Assembly: GCF_002934445.1 (NCBI RefSeq)
Contig: NZ_PTJE01000004.1
Span: forward strand, 167,753-231,752
Length of the DNA stretch: 64,000 nucleotides
Direction of reading: 5' to 3'
From: Nonlabens xylanidelens
GTDB taxonomy: Bacteria > Bacteroidota > Bacteroidia > Flavobacteriales > Flavobacteriaceae
The position numbers and the translations under genes are program-made. Of this stretch, positions 58,135 through 64,000 are shown one piece after another; within the stretch, counting starts at the first letter, position 1; every line of letters starts with the position of its first letter. Below the pieces are notes generated by a model. The model ran no database searches. It was not told the DNA's origin and worked only from the letters and a program-made list of their open reading frames with translations.

Positions 58135-59352
58135 TTGCTTACTTATAAAGAAACCTTAGACTGGCTATTCTCACAGCTACCTATGTATCAAAGAGCTGGA
58201 AAAGCAGCCTATAAAGCCGATTTACAAAACACCATAAACCTAGATAATTATCTAGGTAACCCTCATAAAGCATATAAAACAATACACCTAGCAGGTACTA
58301 ATGGTAAGGGATCTACCAGCCACATGATTGCTAGCGTATTACAAGAAGCTGGTTACAAAGTAGGCTTATACACATCACCACATCTCAAGGATTTTAGAGA
58401 ACGCATAAGGATAAACGGTAAAATGTGTACCGAACAGTTTGTAATAGATTTTATCCACAAACATCAAACATTCTTTAAGAACAACCAACTATCATTTTTT
58501 GAAATGACCGTAGGCATGGCTTTTCAATACTTTAAAGAAGAGAATGTTGATATAGCTGTGATAGAAACAGGTCTAGGTGGTAGACTAGACTCTACTAATA
58601 TCATCACTCCTATTATCAGTGCTATTACTAATATAGATAAAGATCATACTGCTATTTTAGGTAATACTTATTCTAAAATAGCAATAGAAAAAGCAGGTAT
58701 TATTAAAAATTCTGTACCGGTAGTTATAGGTGAAAAAAGAAGCTACTTAAAACAGCTATTCACCCAAATTGCTAATGAGCTAGACAGCCCTATACATATC
58801 ATAGACCATAGAACAACGAGCTTACCAACAGATCTTAAAGGCAATTATCAAAAGTCAAATGTAAGAGTTGCGAGTAAAATGATAGAGTTAATTAGTCCAA
58901 CACACTTCACCATTACAAAAGAACACATAAGCAAAGGTTTACTGAGCGTGGCCCACAATACAGGATTAAGAGGCAGATATGATGTAATTAACGAGCATCC
59001 TAAAACAATATTAGATACCGCACATAATGTAGCAGGAATAAATCTATTGATAAATCAGGTAAAAAAGGAGTCATTTCAAGAATTACACATAGTTTTAGGA
59101 ATGGTAAGCGATAAAGATGCGGATAGTGTTATCCAATTTTTACCCAAAAATGCCACATATTACATCTCAACACCAAATATTCCTCGAGGAATGAAAAAAA
59201 ATATTTTAAGTTCTCATTTAAATAATCACAATTTACCCAACACCATCTTTACTACTCTAAATCAGGCATTTGAAGCAGCAAAAACAGCTGCAAAACATGA
59301 AGATTTGATCCTTGTAACTGGTAGTACATTTGTTATTTCAGAAATAATTTAA
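58135..59352 (+). CDS. folC: Folylpolyglutamate synthase / dihydrofolate synthase FolC
   Basis: FolC adds glutamate to folates and makes dihydrofolate from dihydropteroate. The Mur-ligase-like ATP loop HLAGTNGKGSTSHM is at about residues 51-64, the motif VIETGLGGRLDSTN at about 141-154, and ILDTAHN in the C-terminal domain. The start is a TTG at 58135, 2 bp after the tonB stop, with AGGAG 10 bases before it; the next ATG would delete about 16 conserved residues (LDWLFSQLP). Confidence 0.92.
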   Translation: MLTYKETLDWLFSQLPMYQRAGKAAYKADLQNTINLDNYLGNPHKAYKTIHLAGTNGKGSTSHMIASVLQEAGYKVGLYTSPHLKDFRERIRINGKMCTEQFVIDFIHKHQTFFKNNQLSFFEMTVGMAFQYFKEENVDIAVIETGLGGRLDSTNIITPIISAITNIDKDHTAILGNTYSKIAIEKAGIIKNSVPVVIGEKRSYLKQLFTQIANELDSPIHIIDHRTTSLPTDLKGNYQKSNVRVASKMIELISPTHFTITKEHISKGLLSVAHNTGLRGRYDVINEHPKTILDTAHNVAGINLLINQVKKESFQELHIVLGMVSDKDADSVIQFLPKNATYYISTPNIPRGMKKNILSSHLNNHNLPNTIFTTLNQAFEAAKTAAKHEDLILVTGSTFVISEII

Positions 59353-59371
59353 AAAAAACTTCTAAAAATTC

Positions 59372-59401
59372 TTTGTGTTCCAAAAAAGGGTCGTATATTT
59401 G
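59372..59401 (+). promoter_or_regulatory. Promoter of tRNA-Val
   Basis: TTTG (59372-59375) and TATATTTG (59394-59401) are separated by 18 bp and end 10 bp before the tRNA. It is one of the cleanest promoters in the window. Confidence 0.75.
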
Positions 59402-59411
59402 CAACCGCTTA

Positions 59412-59486
59412 GGGCGCTTAGCTCAGTTGGTTCAGAGCACTTGGTTTACACCCAAGGGGTCAGGGGTTCGAATCCCTTAGCGCCCA
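59412..59486 (+). tRNA. tRNA-Val (TAC)
   Basis: The 75-base cloverleaf has acceptor halves GGGCGCT and AGCGCCC, the anticodon loop TTTACAC (anticodon TAC, reading GTA and related Val codons) and a T arm with GGTTCGAATCC. The 3' CCA is not encoded. Confidence 0.96.
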
Positions 59487-59490
59487 CAAA

Positions 59491-59519
59491 AGGTCTTCAG
59501 AAATGAAGACCTTTTTTTT
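59491..59519 (+). terminator. Terminator after tRNA-Val
   Basis: AGGTCTTCA pairs with TGAAGACCT around a short loop and is followed by seven T. Confidence 0.88.
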
Positions 59520-59520
59520 A

Positions 59521-59965
59521 TGCAATAAATTTAAGCAGAAACAAGCTTAAATTAACAGCATGAAAAATTCATTAAAATCAATCATCTTATACTATTGATT
59601 TACTCTTTCCAAAATAGGTCACAACCGATTCCATAAGAAACACCCATAAAGGCTTACAGCAGCTTTTAAGCAATGTATTCACCTAAAAAGAATAGGTATG
59701 CGTTAAAATAGAAAGTAAGACCTCTAAAGAGCTTAACACAGCGCAAAAACATAAAACTCATCAAGTAGAATCTCAAAGGGCAGTAACCACAAGAATATCA
59801 TGAGTTAAATCAGCTGTAAAAACTCATTATCGTCTTCATCTAACATATATAAGAAACTACAAGTTGATTTTACTTAAATCAATTAAACAAACATTATCTA
59901 TTTATTTAGAATGATGAAGAAAGAATAATAATCAAAGAAATATAGACACATCTAAATTCTCGTCA
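59521..59965. other. Gene-free intergenic region
   Basis: I see no open frame of useful length, no RNA gene and no repeat in these 445 A/T-rich bases. The sequence has many stops in all frames and no clear promoter box. Confidence 0.5.
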
Positions 59966-61333
59966 CTACAGTCTTTGAAACAAGAATAATGTACGTGCTG
60001 TTCCTTGTATCTTTTCAGATTTAATCAAATTAAAATACTTTTGATACGCTTTCGCGAAAGCAGAAATAGTATAATCATCAAATAAATGACGAGCCTCTCG
60101 CTTACTATTTAGAATAAATTCAACCCAACTATCTTCTCTATCTGGGAATTCAATAATTAAGTATTTAGAAAGCTGCGAAAAATATTGAGCACTCATTTCA
60201 AATGGAACGTTTCCACTTAAAGTAATATGATGAATTAAAGCTAACGCCATGCTCAAATCTGGTGCAAAATCAATAACTCTAGAATTAAAAGAAGCTCTCT
60301 CCTGGCTATTAAACCCTATTGCTGGAGATGGTTGCAACAGATCATTTACCAAACATGTTAACTTACTAGAATCATTTTTAATGTGTTCTAGATAACATTG
60401 ATCAATAGCAGGCTGATCTATATCACACACTATGAGTTGATCTATCTGTGGTAATAATTCTTTACCAAACGTACCGTCGTTACCACCTAGATCAATAACC
60501 TTTTTGGAATTTAATTCTTTATTCCATTTGACAATAAGATCTTTCTTAAACTTAAAAGACTTCTTATTATAGTTGGTCTCAGAATAATATTTAGACCACT
60601 CTGTGTTCTCCTTGGATTCCATGCCATCTATATACATCTCCAGGGCAGATAGCATTTTTATCTGTCTAGCTTTACTAAGCTCCACAGATCGGTCAGATCC
60701 ACCTTCTTTATTATCATTTTCTGCTTCAGATTTAGATAATAAGTAAATATGACTGTAAACCGTAGGATTAAATCTACTAATAAAAGGTAATTGCCTTTTT
60801 ACCACATTAAGATCAATACCATTGATAGAATGTTGCAGAGTTTTCAAATGTAAACTTCCATGGTATTGAGCAAGTAAAAGAGGCCCAAAAAAATGCTCAT
60901 TAAACTGTTTGAGCCCTCTCCATGGCGTATTTATTTTATATTGCTCTATACTAAGAGTATCTATAAAGATTGCCTTTCCCTTTTGAAACGTTACATTAAA
61001 GGCAGTGGCATCTTTAAGGGAAAAATTATTCTCTAATAACCATATTTGCAATCTGAGAGTTAATTGCGCAGCATGTTTATATTGTGTAAAACTCCACTCA
61101 TACGGATAAGTAATGAAATCTAATGGCACTGGCTCTAGTACAATTCTACTAGAATCAGAAGATATTTCCTTATGTCGGACTAACCATTTTTTATCAAATA
61201 GAGAATTATATATACCTGCAGACACCGCGGCTTTATACTCATCAAAAAATACCGGATTAATCTGTCTATAGACTTTATTATTCTCTTTAAAAATAAATCC
61301 AGAAGGATCTCTATATGATGAAGGGTGTCTCAA
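59966..61333 (-). CDS. SAM-dependent methyltransferase with extra N-terminal domain
   Basis: The 455-residue protein has a Rossmann methyltransferase domain in its C-terminal half: motif I VIDLGGNDGTFG begins at residue 279, followed by the acidic-loop segment LIVCDIDQPAIDQC and DLSMALALIHH. The N-terminal 230 residues contain DATAFNVTFQKGKAIFIDTLS, a pattern like the catalytic and metal loops (D..N...ID) of aminoglycoside-kinase-like folds. Function is unknown. The palindrome copy (60047-60062, one end mismatch) is read as AFAKA at residues 425-429. It lies 2 bp after a small membrane protein gene. Confidence 0.82.
   Translation of the reverse strand: MRHPSSYRDPSGFIFKENNKVYRQINPVFFDEYKAAVSAGIYNSLFDKKWLVRHKEISSDSSRIVLEPVPLDFITYPYEWSFTQYKHAAQLTLRLQIWLLENNFSLKDATAFNVTFQKGKAIFIDTLSIEQYKINTPWRGLKQFNEHFFGPLLLAQYHGSLHLKTLQHSINGIDLNVVKRQLPFISRFNPTVYSHIYLLSKSEAENDNKEGGSDRSVELSKARQIKMLSALEMYIDGMESKENTEWSKYYSETNYNKKSFKFKKDLIVKWNKELNSKKVIDLGGNDGTFGKELLPQIDQLIVCDIDQPAIDQCYLEHIKNDSSKLTCLVNDLLQPSPAIGFNSQERASFNSRVIDFAPDLSMALALIHHITLSGNVPFEMSAQYFSQLSKYLIIEFPDREDSWVEFILNSKREARHLFDDYTISAFAKAYQKYFNLIKSEKIQGTARTLFLFQRL
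60047..60062. repeat. Palindrome copy 13, in the methyltransferase gene
   Basis: One change at the right end (A for G); the core is perfect. In frame as AFAKA near the C-terminus. Confidence 0.9.
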
Positions 61334-61335
61334 TA

Positions 61336-61527
61336 TTACTTAATTTCAGAGTCTTTGTTGTAATTACTTTCAAAACTACTCTCCTTTGCCGCTTTTCTTA
61401 AACCGAACCAACCCTTTATAATAGTATTAACTTTTTTGTAAAACAAAACAAAACCTGCTAGTGCTGCAATAGCTCCCTGAGCAATCATCATTCCAAGACC
61501 AGCATCAAAATAGAGTAAATTATTCAT
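61336..61527 (-). CDS. Small single-span membrane protein
   Basis: This 63-residue protein has one hydrophobic segment at about residues 12-30 and a basic then acidic C-terminal tail. No family is recognised. It starts 27 bp after the GAF gene and ends 2 bp before the methyltransferase gene, so it is likely to be cotranslated with the methyltransferase and may anchor it. Confidence 0.7.
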   Translation of the reverse strand: MNNLLYFDAGLGMMIAQGAIAALAGFVLFYKKVNTIIKGWFGLRKAAKESSFESNYNKDSEIK

Positions 61528-61554
61528 ACTGCAATTTACTTAAAAATAAACATC

Positions 61555-62007
61555 TTATAGTAATGTTGCCACTTGAACATTAATCCACTCAAGAAAACGC
61601 TCATCAGATTCATTAAAAGCATTTATAGTATTACTATCTATATCGATCTGACCGATATTTTTACCATCTTTAAACATGGGAATAACTACCTCACTTTTCA
61701 CATGAATACTACAAGCAATATAATTATCCTGCGCATGCACATCTTCGACAACAAAATTAGAGTTAGAGACAGCTACTTGTCCGCAAATACCTTTACCAAA
61801 TGGTATTACTAAGTGGTCTGTCGGTATCCCTGCCTGGCTCCAAAGATGCAAGGTAGGCTCAGACTGATGCGCCATATAAAAACCTACCCAGTTATATGTA
61901 TCGATATTACTCTGTAGTAGATCACAAATTGATTGCATAGTTTTCTTAACATCAACATTATTATTTATAATATCTGTAATTTGAGGCTTTAAGGTATCTA
62001 AATTCAT
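61555..62007 (-). CDS. GAF-domain protein, free methionine-(R)-sulfoxide reductase-like
   Basis: The 150-residue protein is a single GAF domain. The segments NWVGFYM, IPFGKGICGQVA, VVEDVHAQDNYIACS and IGQIDIDS follow the free methionine-(R)-sulfoxide reductase family. Two cysteines, C75 and C99, have the 24-residue spacing of the catalytic pair (C101 and C125 in the yeast enzyme). The third family cysteine, expected 10 residues before C75, is His65. Enzyme activity is plausible but unproven. Confidence 0.82.
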   Translation of the reverse strand: MNLDTLKPQITDIINNNVDVKKTMQSICDLLQSNIDTYNWVGFYMAHQSEPTLHLWSQAGIPTDHLVIPFGKGICGQVAVSNSNFVVEDVHAQDNYIACSIHVKSEVVIPMFKDGKNIGQIDIDSNTINAFNESDERFLEWINVQVATLL

Positions 62008-62027
62008 ATTCTAACTTTAATTAAAAG

Positions 62028-62035
62028 CAAAGCTA
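62028..62035 (-). promoter_or_regulatory. Candidate -7 box for the GAF gene
   Basis: TAGCTTTG on the minus strand matches TAnnTTTG, 20 bp before the gene. No clear -33 TTG is seen. Confidence 0.45.
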
Positions 62036-62039
62036 GTAT

Positions 62040-62066
62040 TTGGTTTCCTTATAATAACTAAATTTG
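62040..62066 (+). promoter_or_regulatory. Promoter of the exosortase F pair
   Basis: TTG (62040-62042) and TAAATTTG (62059-62066) are separated by 16 bp. The transcript would start near 62073, ten bases before the TTG start codon at 62083, and so supports that start. Confidence 0.55.
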
Positions 62067-62082
62067 TGTAAAATAAATCTAT

Positions 62083-62616
62083 TTGGAAACATTAAAACCT
62101 TATTATCCTATATTCAAGTTTGTTGCTGTTTTTTTCGGTATATACATTCTGCTTTCAATAAGTTATTATCTGTTTTTAAATTGGGATTGGAGTAGTTACA
62201 ACTATCCAGACCCTATAACTTCACAAATAGGACATCAAACTAAAAGAATTCTCAACTTAATAGGACATCAAGCAGAAACCATCAATTCACCAAAGCATCC
62301 ATCTGTAATTATGTTTATAAATGAAATGAGAATTTATAGAGTAATAGAAGGTTGTAATGCGGTAAGCGTAATGATCTTATTTACATCATTTATCATTGCT
62401 TTTGCTCAAAGCTTGAAGAAAACACTTTTATTTATATTATTTGGAATAGTCTTTATATACATAGTTAATTTAATTAGATTAGTACTGTTGGCATTAATAT
62501 ATGTATCCTATAAAGAACATGCACATTTTGCTCATGAAATAATATTCCCAACTATTATCTACGGTGCTGTTATCGCACTTTGGCTATACTGGATCAAACA
62601 TATTAAAAATGCGTAA
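62083..62616 (+). CDS. xrtF: Exosortase F family protein XrtF
   Basis: Exosortases are membrane transpeptidases that cleave and anchor proteins carrying C-terminal sorting signals. The 177-residue protein has about five membrane helices and the expected catalytic set: Cys91 in VIEGCNAVS, Arg132 in NLIRLVLLA and His151 in HFAHE. The start is a TTG at 62083; no ATG lies nearby. It is followed by the XrtF-associated protein, which overlaps by 8 bp. The usual sorting-signal substrate was not found in the window. Confidence 0.88.
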   Translation: METLKPYYPIFKFVAVFFGIYILLSISYYLFLNWDWSSYNYPDPITSQIGHQTKRILNLIGHQAETINSPKHPSVIMFINEMRIYRVIEGCNAVSVMILFTSFIIAFAQSLKKTLLFILFGIVFIYIVNLIRLVLLALIYVSYKEHAHFAHEIIFPTIIYGAVIALWLYWIKHIKNA

Positions 62617-63049
62617 AGTCCAGATGATTATCTCCGTTTCTCTATTAATCGTAGCATTGATATCAGTAAGAGTTTTTGAATCAAATTTATTTTACGATCC
62701 TTTCAATTTTTACTTCAAAAGTAACTTTCAAAATTTACCAATCCCTGATTTTAACATAGTACGATTAACATATTCACTAACACTACGCTTTCTAATCAAT
62801 CTAACAATCTCTTTAAGTATTATATGGGTATTATTTAAAAATAAAACTTATCTCAAAGCATCTCTCTGGGTTCATTTCACCTTTTTTGTAATTCTTCTAA
62901 CAAGCTTCATAATATTTTCAGAATTTGAAAGTAATTGGATTAAAATGCTATTATTCTACATTAGAAGGTTTCTGATTCACCCTATATTTTTATTGATTTT
63001 GGTACCTGGATTTTATTTTATTCAATTCAAAAAGACACAAATCAAATAA
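62609..63049 (+). CDS. Exosortase F-associated membrane protein
   Basis: The protein has about 146 residues when started at the ATG at 62609 (MRKVQMIISVSLL) and four hydrophobic segments. It overlaps xrtF by 8 bp and matches the small membrane protein that always follows XrtF in flavobacteria. The role is unknown; it may help substrate processing. The longer frame from 62564 adds residues read inside xrtF and is unlikely. Confidence 0.82.
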   Translation: MRKVQMIISVSLLIVALISVRVFESNLFYDPFNFYFKSNFQNLPIPDFNIVRLTYSLTLRFLINLTISLSIIWVLFKNKTYLKASLWVHFTFFVILLTSFIIFSEFESNWIKMLLFYIRRFLIHPIFLLILVPGFYFIQFKKTQIK

Positions 63050-63740
63050 TTTACTATACAATTGTTCTAGAAATTCAATTTAGAAGATATTCAAATCAAA
63101 AAGAACTTAGTCTGTAGATTATTGATTTCAAAAACTTCTATAAAATTCCAATTCTTTTAACTAAAAGCCACTAACTAATATCTTAAAACATATTTTAATT
63201 CACGTAAAATAAATATCAACACGAAAAACAAAACACACTTTTCATATGATCGAAGATGACATCAAATTAAAAGATAATAAAGTCATTTAAACATTAATTT
63301 TAAACAGCTTAAGGTAATACAAATTGGCAATAAAAGTGTAATATTTGTTCAAAAAAGGATTACAATCTTTAAGAACTTTTGGTAGATCATATTGAAATAT
63401 TTAATAAAACTAATCTAATAGCTAATAATTTTAATATAACAAATATGATATCTAATTATAGATTTCATTTCATTTAGATCATGACAGCTATAACAAACAA
63501 TTTAAGCGATCTAAACAATGTCAACAAATTAATCAAGATATAGTCTAGTCAATTAATAACTACTCAAGTTGACAAAATATTCAATCAACCGAATAAATGT
63601 TATTTGTAGTTAGTCATTAATGAAAGGGGCAAACCTGTAACAACCCAACACACCCTACTCTTTTTTTTATAATGAAGTTTTGATTAAAACGACCCTAGAT
63701 GAACAAACTTATAACATTATTCATTCTAGAACGGACATGT
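63050..63740. other. Gene-free intergenic region before the rRNA operon
   Basis: These roughly 690 bases are strongly A/T-rich and hold no frame, tRNA or repeat that I can support. They separate the convergent ends of the exosortase pair (plus) and the rRNA operon (minus). Confidence 0.5.
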
Positions 63741-63751
63741 ATAAACAAAAA

Positions 63752-63778
63752 AAACCCTTGTCTAATTGACAAGGGTTT
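63752..63778 (-). terminator. Terminator of the rRNA operon
   Basis: AAACCCTTGTC (63752-63762) pairs with GACAAGGGTTT (63768-63778) around a five-base loop; on the minus strand a run of T follows. It lies just after 5S rRNA. Confidence 0.88.
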
Positions 63779-63782
63779 AAAA

Positions 63783-63890
63783 GAAGGCGGCGACATACTC
63801 TCCCACAAATAGCAGTACCATCTGCGCAAATGGGCTTAACTTCTCTGTTCGGAAAGGTAAGAGGTGAGCCCCATCGCTATAACCACCTTA
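63783..63890 (-). rRNA. 5S ribosomal RNA
   Basis: The minus strand reads TGGTTATAGCGATGGGGCTC, then CCGAACAGAGAAGTTAAGCC and ends GGGAGAGTATGTCGCCGCC, the standard bacterial 5S sequence with Bacteroidota-type ends. Exact ends are estimated to a few bases. Confidence 0.95.
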
Positions 63891-63962
63891 ATGGTTGCAG
63901 TTGAAAATCAACTGTATGATTTGACATATTGAAAATATAAACTAGTAAAAAAATAGGTGTTA

Positions 63963-64000
63963 GAATATCTAAGCTTACGGGTAATTAGTATCACTCGGCT
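63963..64000 (-). rRNA. 23S ribosomal RNA (partial, 3' end)
   Basis: The minus strand begins AGCCGAGTGATACTAATTAC and continues CCGTAAGCTTA, which matches the 3' terminus of Bacteroidota 23S rRNA. The gene continues beyond the right edge; about 70 bp of spacer separates it from 5S. Confidence 0.88.

Noticed and set aside
59521..59965. Possible decayed gene after tRNA-Val
   Set aside because: No frame longer than a few dozen codons and no recognisable protein fragment was found.
62564..62608. Upstream start of the exosortase-associated protein
   Set aside because: The extra residues overlap the end of xrtF and are hydrophilic; ATG 62609 gives a normal membrane start.
63050..63740. Possible integrated element or attachment site beside the rRNA operon
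   Set aside because: No integrase, direct repeat or tRNA fragment is seen; it is only A/T-rich spacer.

Overview
The window reads as chromosomal DNA of a marine-type member of the Flavobacteriaceae (Bacteroidota). The evidence is the gliding/type IX secretion genes (gldB, gldC, gldK, gldL, gldM, gldN), the exosortase F pair, Bacteroidota-type promoters (TTG about 16-22 bp before TAnnTTTG), a low-GC gene-dense layout and housekeeping proteins of flavobacterial type. Genus is not claimed. No insertion sequence, prophage, integrase, CRISPR array or restriction system was seen, and no gene is visibly frameshifted.

Layout. 1-12.4 kb (minus strand) is a nearly gap-free division and cell wall (dcw) operon, transcribed mraZ-rsmH-ftsL-ftsI-murE-mraY-murD-ftsW-murG-murC-ftsQ-ftsA, with ftsA cut by the window edge; a triple 10-bp-spaced repeat in front of mraZ looks like the MraZ operator. 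12.7-19.3 kb holds an alpha/beta hydrolase, the GTPase EngB, a DUF3820 protein, gldC-gldB, nadE, an atypical response regulator and dnaG. An initiator tRNA follows, then an RND efflux operon with a small CPxCG protein (19.6-25.5 kb), an ABC-F ATPase and a DUF983 protein. 28-37.7 kb (minus) holds an FAD oxidoreductase, the gldKLMN motor/secretion operon, an arginase-fold protein that has lost metal ligands, and topA. 38-42.6 kb (plus) is miaB, a sigma-54-type activator, lptE, a TPR-like protein and secG. It is followed by groES-groEL, a lipoprotein, a large zinc metalloprotease and a membrane sulfatase-like protein. 49.9-52.1 kb (minus) is galE and an acyl-CoA dehydrogenase. 52.2-59.4 kb (plus) is anmK, glutamate-type dehydrogenase, nhaB, exbB-exbD-tonB and folC, then tRNA-Val. 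60-63 kb holds a methyltransferase with a small membrane partner, a GAF protein and the exosortase F pair. The right edge is the 3' end of an rRNA operon (5S and the tail of 23S, minus strand).

How the genes work together. Much of the window concerns the envelope: peptidoglycan precursor synthesis and septation (dcw), recycling (anmK), LPS export (lptE), protein export (secG), TonB energy transduction (exbBD-tonB), efflux (RND) and gliding/type IX secretion (gld). The rest is core information processing (dnaG, topA, miaB, tRNAs, rRNA, groESL).

The most striking unexplained signal is a 16-bp perfect palindrome, CGCTTTCGCGAAAGCG. It occurs 13 times (11 perfect, 2 with one terminal change), roughly every 5 kb, inside genes and between them. 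Within genes it is read mostly in one frame as Ala-Phe-Ala-Lys-Ala, including inside two signal peptides. Other items worth attention are a DnaG with all four zinc ligands replaced, a response regulator with Glu in place of the phospho-acceptor Asp, an arginase-fold pseudoenzyme, and two overlapping divergent promoters whose -7 boxes form one palindrome.
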